NCBI GenBank assembly: GCA_030693705.1
Contig: JAUYAB010000074.1
Location: forward strand, 1 to 44,769
Length of the DNA: 44,769 bases
Direction: 5' to 3'
DNA from: Ignavibacteria bacterium
Lineage (GTDB): Bacteria; Bacteroidota; Ignavibacteria; Ignavibacteriales; Ignavibacteriaceae
Shown here: positions 15,466 to 24,100 of the stretch, one piece after another
How the letters are laid out: each line of letters begins with the position of its first letter
Position numbering within the stretch: the stretch's first letter is position 1
Made by a program: the position numbers and the translations under genes
The notes under the pieces: model-generated
Database searches by the model: none
The model's input: the letters and a program-made list of their open reading frames with translations, nothing else
Told to the model about the DNA's origin: nothing

Positions 15466-17295
15466 TTATTCTATCATATCAAAAATAGCTTCAATTCTAC
15501 CGAGTGGAGCAGAAATCTGAATTCCATCTGCAAAAGTTTTTACTTGTTCAAAAGTTTCTCTTGCAATTTTAACACCTTCGTTAAAACCATCTTCCTTTGT
15601 TGTCATCTTTTTCATACGGTCAAGAATCTCTTGGGGAACAGTTGCACCCGGCACTTCATTATTCATAAATTCGGCGTTACGGTATGAAACCAAAGGCCAT
15701 ATTCCGCAGATGAGAGGGAGTTTAATATTCGCAATCCGTTTCATGAAATTTTCAAGAAGTTTTATGTCGAATACCGGTTGCGTGATCATAAATTCTGCAC
15801 CGGCTTCTATCTTCCAGTCTAATCTTTTTAATTCTTCATCAAGATTAATAGCGCCCGGATTAACGCCAACTCCCACGCAAAACCCCGTCGGATCACCAAT
15901 CGGATTGCCCGCAATATCCAGCCCATGATTTAAGCGATTAATAATATTCGTCAATCCAATCGCATCAACATCAAAAACAGCAGTAGCATCCGGATAATTG
16001 CCAAGTTTCGGCGGATCGCCTGTAATTGCTAAAATATTCCGCAGACCCAAAGCCCATGCACCAAGTAAATCAGACTGCATACCGATAACATTTCTATCTC
16101 TGCAAGCTATGTGAAGTACGGTTTCAATTCCAACTTCTTTTTGAATAATTGCGGCAAGTGCGAGTGCGGACATTCTTGCCGAAGCTCTTGGTCCATCGGG
16201 GATATTAATCGCATCGATTCCCGAGTGGTAAAGTTTACGCGCTTTCTCAATTTCTTTTGAAGGGGAGACACCTTTGGGAGAAACAAGTTCAACTAATTTT
16301 ACAAATTCTTTTTTAAGTAGTTTATTAGAAAGACGTGATTTTTCATTCTTCTCATAAATTTTAATTTCAGCCGGTTTTTCAACTTGCAGATCAGAGATTT
16401 TTATATCCATTTTTTTAGCCGGTTGAAGAGCCTGAACAGCTTTTCTCATTGCTCTAATGTGTGTGGGATTTGTACCACAACAACCGCCTACAATAGCCGC
16501 GCCGGTTTGAATGAATCTTTTAGCATATTCAGCCATATATTCCGGCGAAGTCATATAAATATTTCTGCCGCTAATATTTTGCGGTAAACCTGCATTTGGC
16601 TGAACAGAGATAGGTAGATCGGTAAGAGATCGCAAATTTTCAAGTGCATCGAGCATCGCCTTTGGACCGACAGAACAATTTATACCGATTGCATCAACAG
16701 GATAATCTTTTAGCTTTTCAATAAATCTTTCGAGCGGAGCTCCGCTGAGCAGTGTGCCGCTTTCGTTTATCGTTACTTGAGCGACAATCGGGATATCAGC
16801 GTTTAGTTCCCGTACGGCTCTTATTGCCTGGATCATTTCCTTTACAAGAGCGAACGTCTCTAAAATAATTAAGTCTACACCACCGTCAAGCAATCCCTTT
16901 ATCTGTTCTTTGAATGCATCTTTTGCTTCGTCGAATGAAAGTTTACCAAGAGGTTCAATTTGAACCCCAAGCGGTCCAACAGCTCCTGCAACAAGTACGG
17001 AATCTTTGGCGACAGCTTTAGCAAGCTGCGCTCCTCTTAAATTTATTTCGTAAACTTTACCACCCAAACCATGTGGAGTAAGTTTAAAAGTGTTTGCACC
17101 GTAAGTGTTGGTCTCAATTATATCTGCGCCGGCGTTAATATAATCTCGATGAACTTCTGTAACCAGTTCCGGATTTGTTAAATTCAATTCATCGAAGCAG
17201 CGGTTAATGTAGACTCCCTTTTCATAGAGATAGGTGCCGGTTCCGCCATCAAATAAAATTATTTCATTTCCTAATCTTTCGCGAAAACTTTTCAT
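15466..17295 (-). CDS. Bifunctional homocysteine S-methyltransferase / methylenetetrahydrofolate reductase
   Basis: This two-enzyme fusion of 609 residues covers reduction of 5,10-methylene-THF to 5-methyl-THF and methyl transfer to homocysteine. The first about 295 residues are a Zn-type homocysteine methyltransferase barrel: FDGGTGTYL near the start, GINCSVGP with Cys 207, and GGCCGTNP with Cys 272-273, which complete the three zinc ligands. From about residue 325 an MTHFR barrel follows (ELVSPKGVSP, HIACRDRN, ITGDPPK, EAGAEFMITQPVFD). The cobalamin domains of full MetH are absent, so the methyl donor may be supplied differently, as in the Firmicutes YitJ group. It lies alone on the minus strand. 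A TAnnTTTG box precedes it. Confidence 0.93.
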   Translation of the reverse strand: MKSFRERLGNEIILFDGGTGTYLYEKGVYINRCFDELNLTNPELVTEVHRDYINAGADIIETNTYGANTFKLTPHGLGGKVYEINLRGAQLAKAVAKDSVLVAGAVGPLGVQIEPLGKLSFDEAKDAFKEQIKGLLDGGVDLIILETFALVKEMIQAIRAVRELNADIPIVAQVTINESGTLLSGAPLERFIEKLKDYPVDAIGINCSVGPKAMLDALENLRSLTDLPISVQPNAGLPQNISGRNIYMTSPEYMAEYAKRFIQTGAAIVGGCCGTNPTHIRAMRKAVQALQPAKKMDIKISDLQVEKPAEIKIYEKNEKSRLSNKLLKKEFVKLVELVSPKGVSPSKEIEKARKLYHSGIDAINIPDGPRASARMSALALAAIIQKEVGIETVLHIACRDRNVIGMQSDLLGAWALGLRNILAITGDPPKLGNYPDATAVFDVDAIGLTNIINRLNHGLDIAGNPIGDPTGFCVGVGVNPGAINLDEELKRLDWKIEAGAEFMITQPVFDIKLLENFMKRIANIKLPLICGIWPLVSYRNAEFMNNEVPGATVPQEILDRMKKMTTKEDGFNEGVKIARETFEQVKTFADGIQISAPLGRIEAIFDMIE

Positions 17296-17332
17296 TTATA
17301 AATTCCACTTTTGTTTGATATAATAAAATATG

Positions 17333-17340
17333 CAAATTTA
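17333..17340 (-). promoter_or_regulatory. TAnnTTTG-type -7 box for the HMT/MTHFR gene
   Basis: On the minus strand TAAATTTG (then C) lies 38 nt before the ATG of the HMT/MTHFR fusion. Its spacing and sequence agree with the other boxes of this kind in the window. Confidence 0.45.
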
Positions 17341-17957
17341 CTGTAAACAGTACGTGTCTGTAATATTTCTAAATTTCGTTTTTAATTTAATGAGATATAA
17401 AAAGAGTAAAAAATTAAAATTTGAGTTCTCTTGGAATAAAATGAAATATTTGTGGGTTTTATCCCATCCGCTGCAAATGGGGAAATCACATTGCCATTCA
17501 TTTTAATACAACGAGTAAAGGGTTAAGTGATAATGGAAAGATGCAAATTTTGCTGAAAGGAAAACCTAACCCGGACAAACCCGCCAAAAGTTGGCGGGTA
17601 AACCAGAACCAAATTGTCTTAGATGAATGATTGAATAGTTGTATAGTATATTCAGTTATCCGCCACGGCGGATTGTTTTTAGGCAAAGATTTATGAATAA
17701 GGATTAACGATATTTGATCCCGTGAAATAGAAAAGCAGAGTTCACGGGACAGGTTTTGGAAGTTTATTACCAGAAGAAAATGAATTTGTAGCGATCGTTG
17801 CGGTTCGTGGCGTTCTTTGCGAGAAAAAAAGAGAATTGGTTTCTCGCAACGTTCGCAAAGAAGACACAACGAACGCAGAGGTTAAAATTGTAGTAATTTG
17901 TGCAAGGACGGGAGATTGGTAATTGGAAAGTCTTGGTTGGCGGCTTCGCCGCGCTAA

Positions 17958-18043
17958 GATTGAATGAAAAACATTCATCCATTCATCTTCATTCAGTCAT
18001 TCTATCGTTTTATTTGTCTCATTAATATTCTGCCAATCCGCCG
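17958..18043 (+). repeat. 86-bp dispersed element, left copy
   Basis: This stretch, from GATTGAATGAAAAAC to CCAATCCGCCG, is the reverse complement of 23750-23835 with a single mismatch by eye. Each copy carries ATTCATCC/ATTCAGTCATTC blocks and ends in an ATCCGCC-type palindrome arm. It is non-coding and its family has shorter relatives in the gaps at about 19741-19816 and 21788-21880. Confidence 0.9.
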
Positions 18044-18154
18044 GGGTGGAATACACTAACTTTAGTGTTAAGAGCCTACGTTTTTCCTAAGCAACCCAAA
18101 GATATAAACTTCAAGAAATTGAAACTGTGAAATTTTTGAAGTAATGTTTTCAGA

Positions 18155-18388
18155 TCAGAATCCGAGAATTTTATAAGAGACAAAAGTTTCTGCTGCCACA
18201 TTTAAAAACATATCAAGAGGATTTAGCTCTATCTTCAAATAAAAATAAAGAAATGCGTTATAACTGACGGCTAAAAGAAGTGAAATAACTCCTGCCCAAT
18301 TTTCTCCTAATTCTTCTTTTACAAAAACGAATCGGATAACAAATGCAAAAGCAAAAGGAGTAATGAATATCAGAATTGTTTCAATCAT
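18155..18388 (-). CDS. Small membrane protein
   Basis: This short protein (77 residues from ATG 18388) has two to three hydrophobic spans: TILIFITPFAFAFVIRFVF, then WAGVISLLLAVSYNAFLYFY, then a C-terminal segment. A charged loop KEELGEN sits between the first two. A longer reading to 18472 would overlap the muramidase gene by 47 nt. The inner ATG lies wholly downstream of that gene's stop and starts directly with the first span, so it is preferred, although no ribosome site is clear. It is probably co-transcribed with the upstream NamZ-like gene. No family recognised. Confidence 0.5.
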   Translation of the reverse strand: MIETILIFITPFAFAFVIRFVFVKEELGENWAGVISLLLAVSYNAFLYFYLKIELNPLDMFLNVAAETFVSYKILGF

Positions 18389-18425
18389 AAATCGGGGAAA
18401 TTTTATTCCACAAATTGTTACTAAC

Positions 18426-19667
18426 TTAATACAAATAATATTTCTTCGAAAGTTTTCTAAAAGCATCCACATCCTTCATCAAATAAGATTGAATATCTTC
18501 ATATTTCATGCACTTTGTAAAAAGTTCTCTGATTTTAGATGTGCCGCAAACTTTATCGAACATTGATAAACGCGACGTATCGCATCCGATAAAGGGATTC
18601 TTCTCCGGATACATTTCATTATGCACTTCTAAAAATAAAAACTGCAGACTCATCAAATTTATTTTTGAGTAATTAGTTATGTGCAATTGTACACCGTGAA
18701 CGATCGTGTCTTTCCCCTTACCATAAAAGGGTCTATAGGAAGTTGGACGGAAAGTGACTCCTTCCAAATTAAGTGCGTTCATTTTTTGAGCAAGTTGTTC
18801 ACCATCGATCCATTCCGCTGCATAACTTTGAAAGGGAATAGTGTATCCAATACCGGTTGAAATATAGTAGAGCTCGCCTAACATTCCTGTAGCCACATAA
18901 TATTCCGGCGTATCGCCGTATGGAATGTGGGGTGAAGAGGGAACCCATTGTAAACCGGTTGCGGCAAAATTCATATCCCGTTTCCATCTTTGCATCGGAA
19001 TTACGGTTAAGTTGCACTTAATTTTATTTTTCAAAATTCCTTCTTCGTTTATCATCTTCGCAAACTCGCCCAGCGTTAATCCATGCACATAAGGAATTTT
19101 AAATTGACTGACGAAAGAAATAAAACCGTCTTCAACAAGATTGCCTTCAATTTTATTTCCGCTTAAAGGGTTCGGTCGATCGAGCACAACGAAAGGAATA
19201 TTGTTTTCAGCGGCAGCCTCCATTGCCAAACCAAGCGTGCTGATAAATGTGTAAGAGCGGCAGCCAATATCTTGAATATCATACACGAGCACATCAATAT
19301 TTTTCAACATTTCGGGAGTTGGCTTTTTTGTTTTTCCGTAAGCGGAATAAACCGGAAGATTAGTTTTCGGGTCGGTGTAAAAATCGAATTCCGTTCCGGC
19401 TGTGAAATCGCCTCTCACACCATGTTCGGGTCCGTAAAGCGCAGTTAGTTTGCATTCTTTCGATTCAAATAAAATATCGATTGTTGATCTCAGATTTTGA
19501 TCCACTCCGGTAGGATTTGTAATTAATCCAACCCGTTTTCCGTTAAGTACATCAAAATTTCTTTCTTTCAGAACATCAATCCCAAGTTTTACTTTCGGTT
19601 GAGGAAGAAGAGCAGCCGAGCAGAAGAGTAGTAATGCGATCAATAAAACAATTTTAGATTTTCTCAT
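18426..19667 (-). CDS. NamZ-like exo-beta-N-acetylmuramidase (DUF1343)
   Basis: This exported peptidoglycan-recycling enzyme of 413 residues is expected to release terminal MurNAc from cell-wall fragments, as shown for the NamZ family (DUF1343). A signal peptide occupies the first about 23 residues (KIVLLIALLLFCSAALLPQP). The catalytic Rossmann-like part follows: GKRVGLITNPTGVD, LYGPEHGVRGDFTAG (about residues 78-92), VLVYDIQDIGCRSYTFISTL and VVLDRPNPL. The C-terminal substrate-binding part contains QWVPSSPHIP and TGIGYT. AAAGGAA precedes the ATG. The periplasmic location follows from the signal peptide. It lies at the head of a minus-strand run, with the small membrane gene directly behind it. 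Confidence 0.92.
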   Translation of the reverse strand: MRKSKIVLLIALLLFCSAALLPQPKVKLGIDVLKERNFDVLNGKRVGLITNPTGVDQNLRSTIDILFESKECKLTALYGPEHGVRGDFTAGTEFDFYTDPKTNLPVYSAYGKTKKPTPEMLKNIDVLVYDIQDIGCRSYTFISTLGLAMEAAAENNIPFVVLDRPNPLSGNKIEGNLVEDGFISFVSQFKIPYVHGLTLGEFAKMINEEGILKNKIKCNLTVIPMQRWKRDMNFAATGLQWVPSSPHIPYGDTPEYYVATGMLGELYYISTGIGYTIPFQSYAAEWIDGEQLAQKMNALNLEGVTFRPTSYRPFYGKGKDTIVHGVQLHITNYSKINLMSLQFLFLEVHNEMYPEKNPFIGCDTSRLSMFDKVCGTSKIRELFTKCMKYEDIQSYLMKDVDAFRKLSKKYYLY

Positions 19668-19740
19668 ATTAAATTCCTTTAGCTGTATTCCTAATTTCTA
19701 ATTCATAACCCGATAAACCAGAACCAAAGATTCACTAATC

Positions 19741-19816
19741 GGCGGTTGGATGATTGAATGGCTGCATGACTGAATGGAAAATATTCATTCATTCATTTCC
19801 ATTCATCCATTCGGTT
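19741..19816. repeat. ATTCATCC-family repeat in the namZ-cyclodeaminase gap
   Basis: Blocks GGATGATTGAATGG and GACTGAATGG are followed by their inverse, ATTCATTCATTTCC and ATTCATCCATTC, so the whole can fold back on itself. It belongs to the same family as the 86-bp elements. No gene. Confidence 0.6.
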
Positions 19817-19879
19817 AAATATTTTAAATCATTTACTATTCTTGCCATTCTGAGTAGAATATTTTTGTTAACTATCTAA

Positions 19880-20512
19880 TTAATTAGCTCTCATCTTTTT
19901 TATAATAGAAGCAATTATAAATTCAGCTTTCTCTTTCACTTCTGTGTATTTCATCTCTTCACGGATGAGAATTTCATTTGCAAAAGTTTGGTTTGCAAGT
20001 GAAGCGCAATTTATAGCAATATTCAAAAAAGCTCCTTCAACAGCAGTTTTGGTGAGCGAAACTGCAACGCCTGCATCTGATAACGAATTTTGATTCCCTT
20101 TTGCAATGATGATCTCTAATAAAGGAAGCAATTCTTTCCCGGCAGATACCACTTCAGCGGGAACCATAGCCGCTTCAATTGTTGCCGCTTCGATTGCTTT
20201 TGCGCGCTCACTTTTTTGTTCATCTGTTTCCTTCGGCATTTTAAAGGCAAGCATCACTTTATCGAATGCTTCATTATCTTTTTTAGCAAGTTGAACAAAA
20301 TTTTGTTTGGATTGATCGAGTTTGTTTTTGATGATTGTGAGTTCATTTTCAACTTCGGCGTATTTTTTTTTGCCGATAGTTAGATTACAAACCATAGTGC
20401 CAAGCGATGATGCAAGTACTCCACATAATGCTGCAACATTTCCACCACCCGGGGTAGGGGAGTTTGAAGAAAGTTCATCTAAATAATTTTCTAATGTTAT
20501 TGATAATTCCAT
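19880..20512 (-). CDS. Formimidoyl-THF cyclodeaminase (FTCD C-terminal type)
   Basis: The enzyme converts 5-formimino-THF to 5,10-methenyl-THF plus ammonia, the last one-carbon step of histidine breakdown by this route. The 210-residue all-helical protein matches the cyclodeaminase/FchA family: LDELSSNSPTPGGGNVAAL (folate site, about residues 12-30), then a helix with MVCNLTIGKKKY, and the helical hairpins after residue 60. It is separate from the transferase, which in animals is fused to it. GGAGAC precedes the ATG. It sits 194 nt behind ftcD on the same strand, and the two should work in sequence. Some members of the family instead act as methenyl-THF cyclohydrolases, but the neighbourhood favours the histidine role. 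Confidence 0.9.
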   Translation of the reverse strand: MELSITLENYLDELSSNSPTPGGGNVAALCGVLASSLGTMVCNLTIGKKKYAEVENELTIIKNKLDQSKQNFVQLAKKDNEAFDKVMLAFKMPKETDEQKSERAKAIEAATIEAAMVPAEVVSAGKELLPLLEIIIAKGNQNSLSDAGVAVSLTKTAVEGAFLNIAINCASLANQTFANEILIREEMKYTEVKEKAEFIIASIIKKMRAN

Positions 20513-20564
20513 TTTGTCTCCTTAAAAAATTTTACATTGTTCATTCGAATGTACTATAAATTAT

Positions 20565-20703
20565 TACGCCCTTTCAGGGCTGCGATGTAAATTAAATCTT
20601 TATTTATCTCATAGGGCTACGCCCTATGCTGATGTATTACGCCCTTTAAGGCTAACACATAGTGATAACTCCATGATATTCAATGACTGCTGACCATTGA
20701 CCA
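20565..20703. repeat. GCCCT...AGGGC hairpin cluster with dispersed GACTGCTGACCATTGACC
   Basis: Three GCCCTTT/AGGGCT-type elements at about 20570-20585, 20612-20627 and 20642-20653 form short hairpins of the common Bacteroidota intergenic kind. An AATGACTGCTGACCATTGACC block at about 20681-20701 is a third copy of the GTCATTGGTCA family. No gene. Confidence 0.6.
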
Positions 20704-20706
20704 ACC

Positions 20707-21723
20707 TCAAATCATATAATCAATTATTTTTTCTTTCGGATGGAACGGATTCAAGCTGCTCAATCCTAATTTCTCAACTGCAAGATTTACAAGTTCCGTT
20801 TCGCTTAAAGATTTACCTCCTGAATAAAATTTGCCAACTTGCAAAATTGCCTCAAGTGGAACAAGTCCAACAATTTCGCTTCCGGTAACTTCAACTCCCA
20901 AACGTTCAGCTTCTGTTTTAACTTCTTCAAAAGCAACGTGCATCGGTGTAACGTTATAGTTTGTAAGATTGATCGAAACTTGGGTGAGATTATATTTCTC
21001 CAAACTCACGCCCATTCCTTTAAAACATTTTAAACGTCCGGGTTCCTTAATTGTTTTTCCATCAACTTTAATTACTGCGCCATTCGCATCGCGTTTGAGT
21101 CTGCCGGATTCACGTAAGATTTCCGCAATTTCTTTCGCATATTTTACGTCGGTTGATTTTATATTCACGTTGTAAGCGATAAGAAAAAAACGCGCGCCGG
21201 TAACAATTGCCCCAAGTTTCGGATTAAATTCGTTTGTGCCGAAATCGGGAAACCATTCGGGGTTTTTTAATTTTTCTTGCAGTCCTTCGTATTCACCTTT
21301 GCGAATATCGGAAAGATTTTTTCGCTCAGCTTTTCGTGCAGCATCTTCATATAAATAAACCGGAACATTCAATTCTTTTGAAATTATTTCACCATACTTT
21401 TCTGCAAGTGTTACGCATTCTTCGGTAGTAACATTTTTTACCGGGATGAACGGAACGACATCAATAGCGCCGAGACGCGGATGTTCACCTTTGTGGTTTC
21501 GCATATCAATATTTTTTGCCGCCGCTTTTGAGACTGCAACCGCTCCGTTAACAATTCCTTCTTCATCACCAACCAAAGTAACTACAACGCGGTTATAATC
21601 TTTGTCCGGCTCAAGACTTAGCAGTTTAACATTTTCGATTTCGGTCAAAGCGTTTTTTATAGCCTCGAATGTTTCTGTTTTTACCCCTTCGCTAAAATTT
21701 GGAACGCATTCAATAATTTTCAT
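20707..21723 (-). CDS. ftcD: Glutamate formimidoyltransferase
   Basis: The enzyme moves the formimino group from N-formimino-L-glutamate (the product after HutI and HutU) to tetrahydrofolate. The protein has 338 residues. The N-terminal domain shows CVPNFSEG at residues 5-12, where the family begins, then HPRLGAIDVVPFIPV (about 82-96), the folate-facing block with its catalytic His. The second domain includes the GARFFLIAYNVN strand and MHVAFEEVK. Length and both domains are complete. It is followed by the cyclodeaminase and preceded by hutI, all on the minus strand, so the pathway order from HutI to methenyl-THF is kept. hutH and hutU are not in the window. Confidence 0.95.
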   Translation of the reverse strand: MKIIECVPNFSEGVKTETFEAIKNALTEIENVKLLSLEPDKDYNRVVVTLVGDEEGIVNGAVAVSKAAAKNIDMRNHKGEHPRLGAIDVVPFIPVKNVTTEECVTLAEKYGEIISKELNVPVYLYEDAARKAERKNLSDIRKGEYEGLQEKLKNPEWFPDFGTNEFNPKLGAIVTGARFFLIAYNVNIKSTDVKYAKEIAEILRESGRLKRDANGAVIKVDGKTIKEPGRLKCFKGMGVSLEKYNLTQVSINLTNYNVTPMHVAFEEVKTEAERLGVEVTGSEIVGLVPLEAILQVGKFYSGGKSLSETELVNLAVEKLGLSSLNPFHPKEKIIDYMI

Positions 21724-21787
21724 AAGAGAATTCCGGACAAACTTTCTGAATAATGTTGATAAAAATAAATAGTATTATCTTGTTGAA

Positions 21788-21880
21788 GAATGGATGAATG
21801 AGTGTATGGTTGAATGAAAAACAGAAAACATTCAGCACATTTAAATCATTCAGTCAACCATTCACCTATTCATCCATTCT
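21788..21880. repeat. ATTCATCC-family repeat in the ftcD-hutI gap
   Basis: GAATGGATGAATGAG at the left is mirrored by ATTCACCTATTCATCCATTC at the right, with a middle of AATCATTCAGTCAACC type. It lies immediately behind the hutI stop and belongs to the same family as the elements at 17.96 and 23.75 kb. Confidence 0.6.
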
Positions 21881-23120
21881 TGTTTTGATAAATCACTTCA
21901 CCGTTTTTAATTGTCATTCCATTTAAATTTTTTCCGATATGATAGACAATGTCGGAATAATCCTCAGCATCGAAAACTGCAAAATCAGCTTTCTTTCCGA
22001 TTTCTAAACTTCCAACTTCTTCACTCAACAGAAGTGCTTTAGCAGCATTGATAGTAACTGCGGAAATTGTTTCTTCGATTGTCATTTGCATTTTTAGAGC
22101 GGCAAGACTCATAATAAAATTTATGTCGGCAATGTTGGATGAGCCGGGATTGTAGTCTGTTGAAAGTGCAACAATTGCATTCGCATCAATTAATTTTCTT
22201 GCCGGTGCATAATCATAGTTTAAGAAGAAGGAAACTCCTGGAAGCAAAACTGCTACCGAATCTGATTGTGCGACTTTCAAAATATCGTCATCTTTAATCA
22301 CTTCCAGATGGTCAACGCTAACGGCTTGTTGTTTTAACGCAACATCAAGTCCGCCGATTGAATTAAACTGCTCTGTATGTAACTTCAAAGCTAAACCAAT
22401 AGACTTTGCTTGTGAAAAAATCAAATCTATTTCATCTGCTGAAAATGCAGTTGACTCACAGAATCCATCACAAAATTTCGCTAAAGAATTTTCCGCAAGA
22501 AACGGAAGCATCCTCTGAATTATTTCTTCTATGTATAATTCACGTTTCTTTTTCATTTCATTAGGAATAGTATGTGCACCGAGAAAAGTTGGAACAATTG
22601 TGATGGGAAATATTTTTTGCAAATGCTGAATAACGCGGAGCAGTTTAATTTCATTTTCAAAATCAAGTCCGTAGCCGCTTTTAATTTCAAGTGAAGTAAT
22701 CCCCTGTACTATAAAATAATTGATACGCGGTGAAATAAGTTGTACTAACTCATCAAAAGAAGAATTGCGAACAGAAGTAACGGTTGTATTTATTCCTCCG
22801 CCAAGTTTGGCAAGTTCTTCATATGATTTTCCGGCAAGTTTTAATCGAAACTCCTCTGCACGTGAACCGGCAAATGCCGTGTGTGTATGACATTCAACTA
22901 AACCAGGAAGAATGATTTTATCTTTCACATCAATTATTTTATAATCGGATCTATTTTTAACTGAATTGTTCGGGATTAAATCTTTTATCGTATCGTCTTC
23001 AAAAATCAATGAATGATTTTCGAGAACGGATATTTCATTTAACTCTTTTCCGCGTTTATGATTTTTTCCACCGGTTGAAACCGTAACAATTTGCGCTGGA
23101 TTTTTGAGAAGAGTCTTCAT
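21870..23120 (-). CDS. hutI: Imidazolonepropionase
   Basis: This metal-dependent hydrolase of histidine degradation turns 4-imidazolone-5-propionate into N-formimino-L-glutamate. The 416-residue protein has the amidohydrolase fold: GLVECHTHTAFAGSRAEEF gives the metal ligands H78 and H80 and the substrate loop. Further on, SLEIKSGYGLD, the ligand His in LALKLHTEQFN (about residue 245), SVDHLE and ALSTDYNPGSS complete the active site. The C-terminal strand returns with GKKADFAVFDAEDY. Its start is 3 nt after the stop of the SPOR lipoprotein, so the two form an operon. Next in the pathway are ftcD and the cyclodeaminase. Confidence 0.95.
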   Translation of the reverse strand: MKTLLKNPAQIVTVSTGGKNHKRGKELNEISVLENHSLIFEDDTIKDLIPNNSVKNRSDYKIIDVKDKIILPGLVECHTHTAFAGSRAEEFRLKLAGKSYEELAKLGGGINTTVTSVRNSSFDELVQLISPRINYFIVQGITSLEIKSGYGLDFENEIKLLRVIQHLQKIFPITIVPTFLGAHTIPNEMKKKRELYIEEIIQRMLPFLAENSLAKFCDGFCESTAFSADEIDLIFSQAKSIGLALKLHTEQFNSIGGLDVALKQQAVSVDHLEVIKDDDILKVAQSDSVAVLLPGVSFFLNYDYAPARKLIDANAIVALSTDYNPGSSNIADINFIMSLAALKMQMTIEETISAVTINAAKALLLSEEVGSLEIGKKADFAVFDAEDYSDIVYHIGKNLNGMTIKNGEVIYQNKNG

Positions 23121-23122
23121 TG

Positions 23123-23671
23123 TTATTTATTCAACGAAGAGTTTTTGAGTAGGTTTACCGTGTCGGCGACAACTTGCGTTGGCGAAAATCCAAGTTGGTT
23201 TAATTTAAACGCAAGATTATTTGCATCCGATGGAGTTGCATAATCTCCTACTTTTACTTTGTACAAGGGCGCCTGGAAGGAGATATAAATATCATTCTTA
23301 TTTGTTTTGAAATAAATATCGGAACGTATTTGCTGAGCTTCATCAAGATCATCTGTGGCAAGAACTTGTACTCTAAAACCCGGTTGGCGCACCGTTATTT
23401 TTTGAGATGCGTCCACTTTTGGGTAATTCCACCACAATTCATTATTACTGGAATTTAAGGTGTGTTGCGATGGTTTTTCATCCGGGATTTTTAAGAAGTA
23501 AGGAGAAAAATCAAAATCTTCAATTAGCGGAGAAGCCGATTCTTCAATTGTCTTAACTTTTGTTTCTTCCTCATGTTTGTAGCGCCCGCTGGTAGAATCA
23601 ATCGATGTTCCGCATGAAGAAATCAGCAGAGCGGTTATCGTACTAAAAAATAATAAAATGAAATTTCTCAT
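23123..23671 (-). CDS. SPOR-domain lipoprotein
   Basis: This envelope lipoprotein has 182 residues. The N-terminus (MRNFILLFFSTITALLISSC) ends in a lipobox with Cys at residue 20, giving lipid attachment after export. A low-complexity charged linker follows. The last about 80 residues form a SPOR domain: FRVQVLATDDLDEAQQI, a helix rich in charged residues, then YKVKVGDYATPSDANNLAFKL, the canonical pattern. SPOR domains bind denuded peptidoglycan at division sites, and the family in Bacteroidota also serves general wall binding. A TATATTTC box resembling the -7 element lies about 40 nt upstream. Sharing an operon with hutI gives no obvious functional link. Confidence 0.85.
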   Translation of the reverse strand: MRNFILLFFSTITALLISSCGTSIDSTSGRYKHEEETKVKTIEESASPLIEDFDFSPYFLKIPDEKPSQHTLNSSNNELWWNYPKVDASQKITVRQPGFRVQVLATDDLDEAQQIRSDIYFKTNKNDIYISFQAPLYKVKVGDYATPSDANNLAFKLNQLGFSPTQVVADTVNLLKNSSLNK

Positions 23672-23749
23672 AAACTTTCTTAAAAAGGTAAAGAAATATA
23701 AAAATATTTAAGTTTAGTACCTTAACAATAAAGTTCGTGTAATCCGGCA

Positions 23750-23835
23750 CGGCGGATTGGCAGAATATTAATGAGACAAATAAAACGATAGAATGACTGA
23801 ATGAAGATGAATGGATGAAAGTTTTTCATTCAATC
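23750..23835 (-). repeat. 86-bp dispersed element, right copy
   Basis: Inverse of 17958-18043 with one mismatch by eye. See that entry. The two copies face each other across about 5.7 kb. Confidence 0.9.
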
Positions 23836-24069
23836 ATATAACCATTCAATCATTCTAATGTGATAATCTGACTATGGTTTACCCGCCAGCTTCTGGCGGG
23901 CTTATCCAGATTGGGATAAAGGAAGGTCAGCTTTTAATCATGGACACAAAGAAAAACTATTTTGTTGCAGAATCGCCAGGAACCGGAAACGTTCAATAGC
24001 TTGAATATCAATTTACTCTATGACGTTCGGGGTATTTCAATCCGTTTAGGAAAAAATGTTAAATTTTGT

Positions 24070-24077
24070 TATTTTTG
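24070..24077 (+). promoter_or_regulatory. TAnnTTTG-type -7 box of glgA
   Basis: TATTTTTG (then C) lies 23 nt before the chosen glgA start, the same spacing as at the helicase gene. Confidence 0.5.
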
Positions 24078-24100
24078 CACTAAATAAAACCAAGGTTCCA

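Larger units (their letters stand above)
17296..18154. other. 859-bp gene-free stretch rich in palindromes
   Basis: Minus-strand frames here (17498-17869, 17742-17982) run through repeats and show no family features. Visible elements are a perfect hairpin ACCCGCCAA-AAG-TTGGCGGGT (17579-17599), ATCCGCC-AC-GGCGGAT at about 17658-17673, TGCGAGAAA paired with TTTCTCGCA (17818-17826 and 17840-17848), and one copy of the 86-bp element described below. The area looks like a dump of mobile or REP-like intergenic sequence. Confidence 0.65.
23672..24100. other. 429-bp divergent gap with repeats
   Basis: No gene is seen. It holds the right copy of the 86-bp element (23750-23835), an ATTCAATCATT extension behind it and a perfect CCCGCCAG-CTT-CTGGCGGG hairpin at 23882-23900. 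At its right end lies the promoter box of glgA. Confidence 0.7.

Noticed and set aside
17498-17982. Minus-strand frames of 123, 78 and 71 codons
   Set aside because: They cover hairpins and repeats between genes and share no family pattern.
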